From Adhaeribacter aerolatus (GTDB lineage: Bacteria; Bacteroidota; Bacteroidia; Cytophagales; Hymenobacteraceae), in the NCBI RefSeq assembly GCF_007991635.1, contig NZ_BJYS01000027.1, forward strand, positions 1 to 64,000: DNA of 64,000 bases, read 5' to 3'. The notes under the pieces were generated by a model. It worked only from the letters and a program-made list of their open reading frames with translations, did not search any database and was not told the origin of the DNA. How positions within the stretch are numbered: position 1 is the stretch's first letter; each line of letters begins with the position of its first letter. Of the stretch, positions 18,161 to 27,800 are shown in pieces. The translations under genes and the position numbers were made by a program.

Positions 18161-18439
18161 TTTAACCACAGAAAAAGATTTGTTAAGTATTATCCTGGCC
18201 AGGGTTCACGTTCAATGTCCCCTAACCCTAACGTCTTTGCTGGTGTTGCCCTTCTTCCGGCCTCCGGCCGCTGAAAATTATGAGCGTTTAAATATTCGTT
18301 ATTATACAGTAAGGCTGGTCAGGCATTTGTCTGGCATTAGATACTTTGTATTCGGTCTCATGTTATTCAATAATATAGGGCATATATTTGTTCGTTAGCT
18401 TTCGCTTATGTTATGCGCTTTTCTTTTTTGGCAGAAAAT

Positions 18440-18771
18440 AACCCTTCCGCTCTCCAAGCACCTTCCCTGAATCAGGGAAGGAGTTCGGCCGAACCGAAAC
18501 ATTATGGAAAAGCTTTGTTGCGGAAGCTTATTATTTGATAAAGATTGAACCTGGAAAGGCATCAGCAAAACGCATACTACAGCAGTTTGGACAGCGAGGG
18601 CCTTTTGGAAGATGCTCTTCTGGGTTTCCGGTGCTTTAGCATTGCGAGGAACGAGGAAAGGAAAGCTGAGCAGCCCAAGCGGCCAAACGAGGCCCGCCCT
18701 CCCGGAGGCTACTTAGGAAGAAGTAGCCAGTTAGCATCTGACCATTGAAAGATTTCATCTTTCAAAAGATA
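18440..18771 (+). repeat. Structured intergenic repeat A, copy 1
   Basis: Shares two conserved blocks with a second copy near 22.0-22.4 kb. Block 1 is 18440-18488, from CCCTTCCGC through a TTCCCT...AGGGAA hairpin to GGAGTTCGG. Block 2 is 18580-18771, from CAGCAGTTTGG through CCGGTGCTTTAGCATTGCGAGG and AGCAGCCC to a terminal hairpin, TTGAAAGAT-ttc-ATCTTTCAA, at 18745-18765. About 90 bases between the blocks are not conserved. Another perfect stem, GGCTACTT/AAGTAGCC, is at 18707-18728. Both copies have the same orientation and lie about 250-280 bases past a plus-strand gene. The form suggests a mobile palindromic element or a structured RNA; it is not coding. Confidence 0.75.
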
Positions 18772-18908
18772 GATTAATGAAACTTAAGGCCATTCATGTA
18801 ATAGCTGGGATAATACATAATTTAATTGGGTAAACTGCCGCAACACTAAACTCAGAGACTTACTTTCTTTTTCTTCTTATGGGTTCGTCATAAGCAGTTA
18901 GAACGGCC

Positions 18909-18953
18909 GATTTTAGCGTAGTAACTTTAGTATAATGTTACTACGCTAAAATC
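18909..18953. repeat. 17-base perfect inverted repeat after carbonic anhydrase
   Basis: GATTTTAGCGTAGTAAC at 18909-18925 is perfectly complementary to 18937-18953 with an 11-base loop. It starts 13 bases past the carbonic anhydrase stop, so it could end that transcript. However, no T-run follows on the minus strand, so it is not a typical intrinsic terminator. Confidence 0.7.
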
Positions 18954-18966
18954 ATCTTTCTAAATT

Positions 18967-19593
18967 TTAGTCTTCAAAAAAATCTACCTTACCGGTATCA
19001 ACATCGTAAACGCCACCCACAATTTTAATTTTACCTTCCTGCAACAGATCCACAATAATGGGGCTTTCGTCTTTTATTCTTTGGATGGTTAAGTGCACGT
19101 TTATTTCGGTTACATTATTTACAAATTCCGAGTTCTTGCCAGTCCGCTCGTTTTGGGTAACGGTTTCCTGCGCAATAGCCGGTTTTACCTTATCTAAAAG
19201 TTGGGTTAAACTTCCTAATTGTACGTTGTTACAGGCACCCACAATGGCGCCGCACTTGGTATGGCCCAATACCATAACAATCTTAGTACCTACCACCCGG
19301 CTGCCAAACTCCATGCTGCCCAATATGTCTTCGTTTAGTACATTTCCGGCAATCCGGATACTGAAAATATCACCTAAACCCTGGTCAAAGATAAGCTCGG
19401 CCGATGTACGTGAATCCATACAACTCAGGATAGTGGCAAAAGGGTACTGGCCATCGCGGGTTTCGTTTACCTGTTGCAACAAATTACGGTTCGCCCGCAG
19501 GTTCCGGACAAACCGGTCGTTGCCTTCTTTTAAATATTGAAAAGCTATTTCGGGAGTAAGCTTACTTTGATTTTCTTTCGAGTGGATGTACAT
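18967..19593 (-). CDS. Beta-class carbonic anhydrase
   Basis: 208 aa. Zinc ligands are visible: Cys and Asp-Arg in SCMDSRTSAELIFDQGLGDIF, then His and Cys in VLGHTKCGAIVGA. The start MYIHSKENQSKLTPEIAFQYLKEGNDRFV and end IVGGVYDVDTGKVDFF match the bacterial beta-CA core. It interconverts carbon dioxide and bicarbonate in the cytoplasm (no signal peptide). It lies 28 bases downstream of a truncated bestrophin gene in the same direction, a pairing that suggests bicarbonate handling. Confidence 0.95.
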   Translation of the reverse strand: MYIHSKENQSKLTPEIAFQYLKEGNDRFVRNLRANRNLLQQVNETRDGQYPFATILSCMDSRTSAELIFDQGLGDIFSIRIAGNVLNEDILGSMEFGSRVVGTKIVMVLGHTKCGAIVGACNNVQLGSLTQLLDKVKPAIAQETVTQNERTGKNSEFVNNVTEINVHLTIQRIKDESPIIVDLLQEGKIKIVGGVYDVDTGKVDFFED

Positions 19594-19621
19594 AGGCTTT
19601 TAATATATTAAAGTTAAATTA

Positions 19622-20026
19622 TTAAAGAATGTAAAATTCGGTTGGTTTGGCCGTTTCCGGCACCTCCTGCTCCCCTTGCAATTGCCGGATGTTAATCTCA
19701 ATAGTACGGGCAATGGCCGAAACTGAAACATCGCTGGGCCGGTTTCGGAAGGGGTCCTGTAAATGGTAGGCGCTTTTCTCGATTAGGTAAAAGCTAGCCT
19801 TCCGGGCTTCCCACCACCGGTCGTACGACTGGCTCATTTTAAAAGACAGCAGAACCGAAATAGCCGTACCCAAAAAGGCCGGAATAGATAAGGGCATATC
19901 AGGCAATAAACTGCTAAATGCCCTTGCCAGGTAATTAGTTATCAAGCTAATCAGTAATACAAACAGCAGGTTGTGCTTAATCAGGTTAAAAATATATTTC
20001 AGGGGTATTCTTTTATCTAAAATCAT
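19622..20026 (-). pseudogene. Bestrophin-family channel with a large internal deletion
   Basis: 134 aa, against about 290-310 aa for bacterial bestrophins. Residues 1-76 match the family N-terminus (RIPLKYIFNLIKHNLL, then a first membrane hairpin, and FKMSQSYDRWWEARK). From residue 77 the sequence jumps in frame to the family C-terminus (SFYLIEKSAYHLQDPFRNRPSDVSVSAIARTIEIN). Some 150 residues, including the helices that complete the pore, are missing. The frame stays open, so a short product may be made, but a working channel is unlikely. It is directly upstream of carbonic anhydrase in one operon; bestrophins elsewhere conduct chloride or bicarbonate. Confidence 0.75.
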
Positions 20027-20663
20027 ACTTCAGCTTTTTTCTTACCCAACTAAAACAGTTTTGAACCAGACTTGGCTGTTAAAATTTTAAAATTAAATCT
20101 CCGGCACTTCTCCATTCCGACCAATTTGCGGGTGCCAATATATAACCAGGTTATTAAAATGAAATTAAAACGGAAATTTTATGCCCTTTTTTGGCGTTCG
20201 CTGCCCCAGTTAAACCAGCAGAAGAAATTTGATTAGCTTTTGCAGATGATTATATCTTTGTGCCTAAGCCTGTGATTCAGGATTAAAGATGAGGTGAGAC
20301 TAATATTAATTTACCAGTGGTGGTTTGGTGGGCTTTTAGAATAGAGGCAGCTTAATATTTAGCTTAAAAGCTTGGGCAGTGCCATTAGTGGGGTTATCAC
20401 CGCCAATTGTGAAGCTTCTGCCATTCTACTTGCTGGTGAAAACACTCAGCAAGGGCTACTGAACAGCAGATTTAAATGATAAACAGCTTCAATCGGTAAA
20501 TATTAGGTTAGCCGGTGGCAGCAATATCCAGGCTAAAACTTTTCCGCTTAAAATATTTCGGGTAAGCGATACCAAAGCAGGCAAGTAACCATATTTTATA
20601 TATATTGTTTCTTATATTTCTCGTATAACAACACATACCAAAAGCTTATTTTTAATTAAAAAC
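20027..20663. other. Gene-free stretch with a possible gene remnant
   Basis: About 640 bases before the phosphatase-superfamily gene. No intact gene. From 20472 to the TAA at 20586-20588 one frame reads like the end of a real protein (LNDKQLQSVNIRLAGGSN, then IQAKTFPLKIFRVSDTKAGK), but it lacks a start and is cut by stops upstream. It could be a degraded gene end; confidence is low. The rest shows no structure I can name. Confidence 0.3.
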
Positions 20664-21785
20664 ATGCGCTTCAGAATTCTGTTTTCCTTTCTCCTTTTAT
20701 CAATTTTTAATCACCTGAATGCCTTTGCTCAGCAAAAACTTAAAACCGAAAACGTGATTTTGATTACGCTGGACGGTCTGCGGTGGCGCGAACTTTTTAC
20801 CGGGGCCGACGCCGATTTAATCCGGGATAAAGATTATGTGGACGATAGGGATGCGCTGAAAACTTTATACTGGGACGAAGACCCGCAGGTACGGCGGCAA
20901 AAATTATTGCCTTTTATCTGGAGTACTTTGGCCACGCAAGGGCAGCTATACGGCAACCGCCACCACCAGAATCTGGTAAATCTGCGCAACCAGCACCGCT
21001 TTTCGTACCCCGGCTACAACGAAATTCTGACGGGCTTTGCCGACGATGAGCGCATTAACAGCAACGATAAAAATGATAACCCGAACCGCACCGTGCTGGA
21101 ATTTATAAACGAGCAGAAAGGCTTCCGGAAGAAAGTGGCAGCTTTTGGCTCCTGGGATGTTTTCCCTTTTATCATCAATGCGAAGCGTTCGGGTTTACCC
21201 GTTAATGCCGGCTTTGCTTCGGTCGAAGGACCGCAACTGACGGACCGGGAGAAGTTTCTGAACCAATTACAAACCCAGATTCCCAGCCCCTGGGGCAGTG
21301 TGCGCCTGGATGCATTTACCCATCATTACGCCCTGGAATATTTAAAGAAAAACAGTCCGCGGGTTATGTATATTGCCTACGGCGAAACCGATGATTTTGC
21401 CCATGATGGGCACTACGATGCTTACCTGAAATCTGCGCACCAAACCGATGCCTTTATAAAAGACCTCTGGACCTGGCTGCAACGCTCGCCCAGGTACAAG
21501 AATAAAACCACATTACTCATTACAACCGACCACGGCCGGGGCAATGGCAACGGCTCGTGGCGCAACCACGGCGCTAATGTTGCGGAAGCCGACCAAACCT
21601 GGTTTATGGTGATGGGCCCGGATACGCCGGCCTTCGGCGAAATGAAGCAACCGCAACAACATTATACCAACCAACTGGCTAAAACGCTGGCGGCTTTTTT
21701 GGGTATCAATTATATGGCCGATCGCCCGGTGGGTGAAGTAATAAACGGAGTAATCCCTACCCAAACTATTTCGGCTAATAAATAA
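20664..21785 (+). CDS. Secreted alkaline-phosphatase-superfamily protein
   Basis: 373 aa. The signal peptide (1-23) ends LNAFAQ. Metal-site motifs of the alkaline phosphatase / phosphodiesterase superfamily: VILITLDGLRWRELFTGAD (first Asp), YPGYNEILTGFADD (Thr as likely nucleophile), YGETDDFAHDGHYDAYL (Asp/His), LITTDHGRGNG (Asp-His) and WRNHG (His). It therefore probably hydrolyses a phosphate mono- or diester in the periplasm; the substrate is unknown. Transcribed alone with a strong terminator behind it. Confidence 0.88.
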   Translation: MRFRILFSFLLLSIFNHLNAFAQQKLKTENVILITLDGLRWRELFTGADADLIRDKDYVDDRDALKTLYWDEDPQVRRQKLLPFIWSTLATQGQLYGNRHHQNLVNLRNQHRFSYPGYNEILTGFADDERINSNDKNDNPNRTVLEFINEQKGFRKKVAAFGSWDVFPFIINAKRSGLPVNAGFASVEGPQLTDREKFLNQLQTQIPSPWGSVRLDAFTHHYALEYLKKNSPRVMYIAYGETDDFAHDGHYDAYLKSAHQTDAFIKDLWTWLQRSPRYKNKTTLLITTDHGRGNGNGSWRNHGANVAEADQTWFMVMGPDTPAFGEMKQPQQHYTNQLAKTLAAFLGINYMADRPVGEVINGVIPTQTISANK

Positions 21786-21821
21786 TAACGCTCATATTAA
21801 ATATTTTCCCATCAATACTTT

Positions 21822-21850
21822 GGCGCAAGCGTCCGCTTGCGCCTTTTTGT
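21822..21850 (+). terminator. Terminator of the phosphatase-superfamily gene
   Basis: The self-complementary run GGCGCAAGCG-TC-CGCTTGCGCC (21822-21843) is followed by TTTTTGTTT. It lies 37 bases past the stop. Confidence 0.9.
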
Positions 21851-22039
21851 TTATCCAGGACAAGCGTTTAAAATAACCTAACTCTCATAAAGCGGCTTCC
21901 ATAGAAAATCTGGTTCAAACATTAATTTAAAATAAATGTTCTTTGTAGTCCGATGAAGGCTATCTGATATTTTAAACACTTCCCTGTTCTCTGGTTTTTG
22001 CCTGGGTGTAGGCCCCTAACTTTTCTGCTGGAAGAGCTT

Positions 22040-22364
22040 AACCCTTCCGCCCTTCGGGCATCTTCCCTAAATCAGGGAAGGAGTTCGGACAAATCTAGAA
22101 GCTATCAATTAGCTAAGATGAGTATTATTATTCTATTATTCATTAAAAATTGATGAGTTCAATAAGGCAGTTGCTATTGGCAACTGACAGCAGTTTGGGC
22201 GATGAGGGCCTTTCAGCTTTCCGGTGCTTTAGCATTGCGAGGTACGAGCAAAGGAAAGATGAGCAGCCCGAGTGGCCAAACGGGGCCCGCCGGCCGGGAG
22301 GCTTCTTAGGAGATTGCTAACTGTTAGCAATTGACCATTGAAAGATGGAATCTTTCAAAAGATA
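22040..22364 (+). repeat. Structured intergenic repeat A, copy 2
   Basis: Second copy of the element at 18440-18771. Block 1 (22040-22088) aligns base for base in length with copy 1 and keeps the TTCCCT...AGGGAA hairpin. Block 2 (22188-22364) keeps CAGCAGTTTGG, CCGGTGCTTTAGCATTGCGAGG, AGCAGCCC and the terminal TTGAAAGAT/ATCTTTCAA stem, but the three-base loop is GGA instead of TTC. At the place where copy 1 forms GGCTACTT/AAGTAGCC, this copy forms a different perfect stem, ATTGCTAA-ctg-TTAGCAAT (22313-22331). Conservation of pairing with changed bases argues for a structural role. The flanks, 21851-22039 and 22365-22530, contain no gene. Confidence 0.75.
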
Positions 22365-22530
22365 AACTATTGCAAATCAACCAATCAATGGAATACCATT
22401 AAGAAAAACAGTAATAAACAATACAATATTGAGTTAACAATAATAGCATTTTAAAACCTGCTTCTTTCATTATGAAAATGCATGAATTCCTAAAATAAAA
22501 TAAACATGTTTTTAACCGTAAGACAAATAT

Positions 22531-23481
22531 TTAAGGTTTAATAATAATTTTACCCGTAGTATGATGGGTTTCGATTTGCCGGAAAGCTTCTGGGGTTTCG
22601 TCGAGGGAGAACGTTTTACTAACCGGCACCCTTAATTTTCCGGCATCAGCCAGTTCGCGCAAATAATTTAGCTGCGAAGAATTAGGTTCCACAAACACGT
22701 ATTCGAAATTGATATCGGCGGGTAAATTTTCGCCCTGGTTTAAAATAGAAACCAGCTTACCACCCGCTTTCAAGGCTGGCAGGCTCTGCTGCAGGGTTTC
22801 GCCGCTGGCACAATCAAATATTAAATCCACACCCGCCGGGAATATTTCTTTAACCTCCCGGGTTATTTGGCTATTGTTATAATCCAAGGTATAGTCGGCA
22901 CCGAGGCTGCGCATGTGATCGTGATTTTTACGGCTGGCCACGCCGATTACATTAGCGCCTTTGGCCTTTGCCAATTGAATGCCCAACGAACCAACGCCAC
23001 CTGATGCCCCCAGAATTAAAACCGACTGGCCGGCCTGTAAATTACCGGCATCGAACAAAGATTGATAAGCCGTTAAACCCACCAGCGGAATACCGGCTGC
23101 TTCTTCCCAACTTACCTGCTGGGGTCGCAGTGCCAGGTAGCTTTCCGGAATAACCAAATACTCCGCAAAAGTACCGTACTGCACCACAGGCCGGCGGGCA
23201 TAGCCGTATACTTCGTCGCCGGGCTTAAACCGGCGGGCACTGAAACCACCGTCTTGTACAATGCCGGCCACATCCCAGCCCGATATAGCCGGAAATTTAA
23301 CCGGAATAAAAGCGCTCAGATAGCCTTCCCGCACAGCCGCATCTACCGGGTTTATACCGGCTCCTTTTACCCGGATGAGTACTTCTCCTTCTTTTAGTTC
23401 CGGCACCGGCAGATTGCCTACTTTTATGTTCTCTATCGAACCGAACTCCTCGTAATAAGCCGCTTTGGTTATATTAGCCAT
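22531..23481 (-). CDS. NADP-dependent quinone-type oxidoreductase (zinc-independent MDR family)
   Basis: 316 aa from ATG 23481 (MANITKAAYYEEFG). The longer open frame from 23670 adds unrelated residues and overlaps the next gene, so the internal start is preferred. GroES-like domain: IKVGNLPVPELKEGEVLIRVKGAGINPVDAAVREG. Rossmann domain: SVLILGASGGVGSLGIQLAKAKGANVIGV. The end EAFRQIETHHTTGKIIIKP is typical. No zinc ligands of the classic ADH type are seen. It likely reduces quinones or enones with NADPH. Lone gene on the minus strand, 100 bases after a small hypothetical gene. Confidence 0.9.
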   Translation of the reverse strand: MANITKAAYYEEFGSIENIKVGNLPVPELKEGEVLIRVKGAGINPVDAAVREGYLSAFIPVKFPAISGWDVAGIVQDGGFSARRFKPGDEVYGYARRPVVQYGTFAEYLVIPESYLALRPQQVSWEEAAGIPLVGLTAYQSLFDAGNLQAGQSVLILGASGGVGSLGIQLAKAKGANVIGVASRKNHDHMRSLGADYTLDYNNSQITREVKEIFPAGVDLIFDCASGETLQQSLPALKAGGKLVSILNQGENLPADINFEYVFVEPNSSQLNYLRELADAGKLRVPVSKTFSLDETPEAFRQIETHHTTGKIIIKP

Positions 23482-23581
23482 TCTTTCATCCTCCTGTTTA
23501 GTATTAAACCTAAAATTACCTAGATACTCTCCGGCTAGGAAATAGGTTCTATGCAGAACGAGTATAGGCTGCTGTTTTAGC

Positions 23582-23839
23582 TTAAAAACTATAGAAATCC
23601 TGAAGCTGAATATCTTCGGTGTAAGGTTCCAGAATAGCCAGCGGGTTAACCGAACTATGAAAAGAACCAATAATTTCCAGGTTGGGCTTTACCCAAAGCT
23701 CTACAAAAAAATTATTCAAAGTATAAAGGGTGATGTCCCAATCCTTATGGTGCCTTTGGGCAACAACCGTCCCTTTTTTGGTTAAAACTTCTACCTGGCT
23801 CCAGGAAGGCAGCCGGTTAAACAAGGGATATTCTATCAT
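23582..23839 (-). CDS. Small conserved-type hypothetical protein
   Basis: 85 aa starting MIEYPLFNRLPSWSQVEVLTKKGTVVAQR. No family recognised. It is soluble, with alternating hydrophobic residues that suggest beta strands (ITLYTLNNFFVELWVKP, EIIGSFHSS). The composition fits a real gene: codon use resembles neighbours, the ATG follows an AT-rich promoter-like segment, and the length is like other short Bacteroidota orphan proteins. It is divergent from the MaoC-like gene and upstream of the oxidoreductase in the same direction. Confidence 0.65.
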   Translation of the reverse strand: MIEYPLFNRLPSWSQVEVLTKKGTVVAQRHHKDWDITLYTLNNFFVELWVKPNLEIIGSFHSSVNPLAILEPYTEDIQLQDFYSF

Positions 23840-23988
23840 TTAATTAATTAATGGCTGATCTAAATATATTAATTAAATAACCAATTATGTTAAAGATGAG
23901 TTCTGAAACGTCGTCTTTGCGCAGCATTCATCCGAAAAGTAAAAACATAAATTTAAAAACTGTAATTTATAAATTACTATGTTTGTAC

Positions 23989-24456
23989 ATGAGCCCACAG
24001 CAGATAAATAGTTTCGCCGAATTTCAGCAGTTTGAAGGTTCCGAATTAGGTGCGTCGGAATATCATACGATTACCCAGGACCAGATTAACCAATTTGCTG
24101 CCGCTACCCTCGATTACCAGTGGATTCACCTGGACCAGGAAAGAGCTAAAACCGAATCGCCGTTTGGCAGCACCATTGCCCATGGGTATCTTACCGTTTC
24201 GCTGCTGCCTTACCTTTGGGCCCAGATAGTAGAAATAGGCAACCTGAAAATGCAGGTAAACTACGGTATTGAAGAATTGCGGTTTAACCAGGCCGTTACT
24301 GTAAACAGCCAGGTGCGGCTGCGCGCGAAGTTGATTTCTTTGAAAAACCTGCGCGGCATTGCCAAAGCCCAACTGGAAGTTATCATGGAAATAAAAGATC
24401 AGCCCAAACCTGCCTTTACCGGTATTATCACTTTTCTGTACCATTTTAACAGTTAA
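23989..24456 (+). CDS. MaoC-like hot-dog dehydratase
   Basis: 155 aa from ATG 23989 (MSPQQINSFAEFQQFEGSE). An upstream in-frame ATG at 23887 would add 34 unconserved-looking residues. The hydratase signature TLDYQWIHLDQERAKTESPFGSTIAHGYLTVSLLP has the catalytic Asp-x4-His (D...H) and the GxxIAHG motif of MaoC/R-hydratases. The family hydrates enoyl-CoA esters. No fatty-acid genes are adjacent, so the pathway is open. Confidence 0.92.
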   Translation: MSPQQINSFAEFQQFEGSELGASEYHTITQDQINQFAAATLDYQWIHLDQERAKTESPFGSTIAHGYLTVSLLPYLWAQIVEIGNLKMQVNYGIEELRFNQAVTVNSQVRLRAKLISLKNLRGIAKAQLEVIMEIKDQPKPAFTGIITFLYHFNS

Positions 24457-24569
24457 CAACTAAATTGCCGGTGTTTCTAAGGCAGACTAAGAAGCTGTTT
24501 CGTATTTAAACTAAAAGCAGATTTTGTCGGCACTGATGGTGTTATCCCACCAATTTTGCAGCCTTTGAA

Positions 24570-24743
24570 ACCTCACCCTAAATTCCTCTCCCGGGTGGAA
24601 GCCACCTTTAAGGCGAGGGACTTAAATTACCTATCTGATAAATTATTTTTTAAATAATCTAACTTAGCCAGAAGAGTTGTAATTAGCCACCCATCAGACC
24701 GGCTCCCCTTCTCCCAGAGGAGAATGGGCTGGGGGTTGAGGTG
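24570..24743. repeat. Intergenic repeat B, copy 1
   Basis: A 174-base element in the gap before the helicase gene. The left end ACCTCACCCTAAATTCCTCTCC and the right end (read inward on the other strand) CACCTCAACCCCCAGCCC form imperfect terminal inverted repeats, and each end folds as a GGGAGA/TCTCCC-type hairpin. An inverted second copy lies at 38174-38339. Non-coding and MITE-like in form. The rest of 24457-24853 holds nothing I can name. Confidence 0.6.
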
Positions 24744-24853
24744 TCCTAAAATCCCATTTTTAAATCAACCAAAAAAGCCTTAATTTTAATATTGCATTCG
24801 GGAGCTAAATTAAGTAAAAGCTTCCCTCCTACAGCCTTAAGCAATTTAAATCT

Positions 24854-27800
24854 GTGCCTCAGCAATTTAAAATATATTCTTCTTCTGCCGGTTCCGGCAA
24901 AACGTACCATCTTACCAAAGAATACCTGAAACTGGCGCTGCAAAGCGATAACCCCAGCTACTACCGCTCGGTGCTGGCCATCACGTTTACGAACGATGCC
25001 GCCAACGAAATGAAACAACGGATTTTATCGGCCCTACGGCAGTTTAATGATTCGAACCTGAGCGAAAAGCAAAAAGCCCAGAGCGAAGCCTTGCTGGCTT
25101 CTATTACAGCCGAAATTCAGGAAGAATACCCAGGCCAGGAAGTTTCGGAAGAAATTATTCGGGCGCGGGCGGCTCGCACTTTTGAGCAGATATTGTATAA
25201 CTACTCCGAGTTCGCCGTGAGTACCATAGATGCTTTTGTAAACAAGGTGGTAACGGCTTTTACCCGCGAACTGAATATTCCTTACAACTTTGAGGTAGAC
25301 CTGGACACCACCACCCTGCTGAATACGGCTGTATCGTTGCTGCTGGATAAGGTAAATAACTCTCAGGACAACGAACTGCTTTCCCGGACGCTGGAAAATT
25401 ACGCTTTGGAAAAAGCCGATGAAGGCCGCAGTTGGAATAATTTACCCACCGAACTAGCCGCTTTTGCGAACAACCTCCTGAACGAACAGGTGTACGAAGC
25501 TATTTCGGAATTGCAGAAGCTGAGCTTGGAGGATTTTAAGAAAATCCGCCAGGACTTGTACGCGCAGAAAAACCAGATTGAAAGATCAATATTAGAAAGA
25601 GCTCAGGCAGCGATAGATTTATTCCAGCAGGCTCAGGTTGAACCCACATATTTACATTATAAAGAGCGCGGCATTTACGGGTTCTTTAGTAAATACCTGA
25701 AAGCTTTTGAATTTTACGAACCCAATACCTACGCCTGGCAAGCCATTAACGACGATAAATGGACCGGCGCCAAAGTGCCGAAAGATGTGGAAGCCCGGCT
25801 CGAAACCATCAAAGCTCCTTTAGTGAAATATTTCCGGGAGATTGAAGCTATCCGGCAAGAACAAGCGCCTTATTATATTTTAATTACCGAATTGCTGAAG
25901 CACTTGTACCAGGTTTCGGTGCTGAACGAGTTGGAAAAATGCATCCAGGAAATTAAGCAGGATAAAAACCTGGTGCACATCTCGGAGTTTAACAAGCGCA
26001 TTTCTGAGATTGTGCTGAAAGAGCCGGTGCCTTTTATTTACGAGCGACTCGGTGAGAAATACAACCACATCCTGATTGACGAGTTCCAGGACACGTCTTC
26101 GTTGCAGTGGAATAATTTATTACCGCTCATCGAAAACTCCCTGGCTTCGGGTTACTTTAACATGGCCGTGGGTGATGCGAAACAAGCCATTTACCGGTGG
26201 CGCGGCGGCGACATGGACCAGATTTTGCACCTGTACAAACGCAACACGCCGGCCCTGTACCAGAACCGCAAATACCAGGACTTACTCGAAAGCCGCTACG
26301 ATACCCTGGATTTAAGCCTCACCCCGGCCGACCTGAATACGAATTACCGCAGCACCCGCGAAATCATCGACTTCAACAACGAGTTGTTCGAGTTTATCAG
26401 TGCGTCGTACCCCGGTTACGAGATGCTGCGGAATATTTACGACGAAAACTTTAAGCAGGCGGTACCCGATGGCGCGGCCCGCACCGGCGGCCACATTCAG
26501 TTGCTGTTTACGCACCCCGACGATACTAATTACCAGCACGACCTGGACAACTGCCAACGCACCGAAACGCTGTACGAAGGCTACGAGAAACCCGAAATTT
26601 TGACTTACCAGGAAAGCACCCTACAAATGGTGTTACAACTAGTCCGGCAGGCCCAAACCGAAGGCTACGAACCCCAGGATATTGCCGTGCTGTGCCGCAC
26701 CAACCGCAACAGCAAGCTGGTAGCTAATTTTTTAAAAGAAAAGAAATTCGATATTATTTCGCAGGATTCGCTGGCGCTGCAGTTTGCCGAAGTGGTGAAC
26801 CTGCTCATTTCGTTGTTCCGGGTGTTTAACCGACCCGACGATACGCTGGCCCGCTCCGAAGCCATGTACCTGGTTTGCAAAGTGGTGCTGCAGGTGCAAC
26901 CCGATAACCAGATGACCCAACTTATTGCGGATGTGGCCAACCACGGCAGTAACCAACTCTTCTTCGACCAGTTGCGATTCTTTGGCTTCAACCTCGAAGA
27001 AAAGGAAACCGGTAATTTATCGCTGTACGAGCTCACCGAAAAGCTCATCCGGATTTTTGATTTGCTGGGTAAAAACAACGAGTGCGAATATATTTTCCGG
27101 TTCCTGGATGTGGTGCTGGAATACAGCCTGAACCAAAGCAATAACCTGAATAATTTCCTCGAATACTGGGAAACCCACAAAGAAAAGCTGAGCATCAACT
27201 CGCCCAAAAATCGCAACGCCATTACCATTACCAGCATCCACAAAGCCAAAGGCTTGGCCTACCCGGTGGTTATCGTTCCGTTTGCCGATTGGTCGGTGGA
27301 GCCGCAACGGGGCGCTTTGCTGTGGGGCAACCTCCCTGAGGCCCTGCCGGGTTTAGGTAAAATGGCCTCGGCGGTGGTAACCATGAGCAAAAAGCTGGAC
27401 GAAACGCCTCTAGCAGCCCAGTACCAGGCCGAACTCGAAAAAACCTTTATCGAAAACCTGAATATGCTGTATGTGGGCTTCACCCGCCCCCAGGACCGCC
27501 TGTACATCGTGAGCCAGAAAAAAGATTTTAATTCGGGTGCCAACCAGAAAACCATCAGCTACCTGCTTTACCGGTACTTGCAGCACAAAGAGCTGTGGCA
27601 GGAAGACCAGTTGTGCTACCAGTTAGCCAAAGGCCATGTTTCGCAAAAAGCCGCGGCCCCGGTTACTGAAGCCGTTTTTCACCTCGATACCTTTAGTTCC
27701 TATAACTGGCAGCAGCGGCTTCAGCTAAAACAGCACGCCAACAACGTTTTCGATTTTCAGACGCAGCAGGAACACCGCAAATGGAACCGCCGGCTGCACT

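Larger units (their letters stand above)
18161..18966. other. Gene-free stretch between uspA and carbonic anhydrase
   Basis: About 800 bases. Short open frames here overlap repeated, hairpin-rich DNA and look non-coding. Contents: repeat element copy A1 (18440-18771) and a strong inverted repeat next to the carbonic anhydrase stop (18909-18953). The first 270 bases have no clear terminator for uspA. Confidence 0.6.

Noticed and set aside
18545-18748. 67-codon open frame within repeat A1
   Set aside because: It overlaps hairpin-rich repeated DNA; the second repeat copy does not keep this frame open, so it is not a gene.
20375-20425. Similarity to 24510-24560 (GTTATC...CCAATT...AGC phrase)
   Set aside because: Matches are short and gapped; by eye they are not clearly better than chance in AT-rich intergenic DNA.
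26665-27249. 194-codon open frame antisense to the helicase gene
   Set aside because: It lies fully within strong conserved helicase coding sequence and shows no family features.
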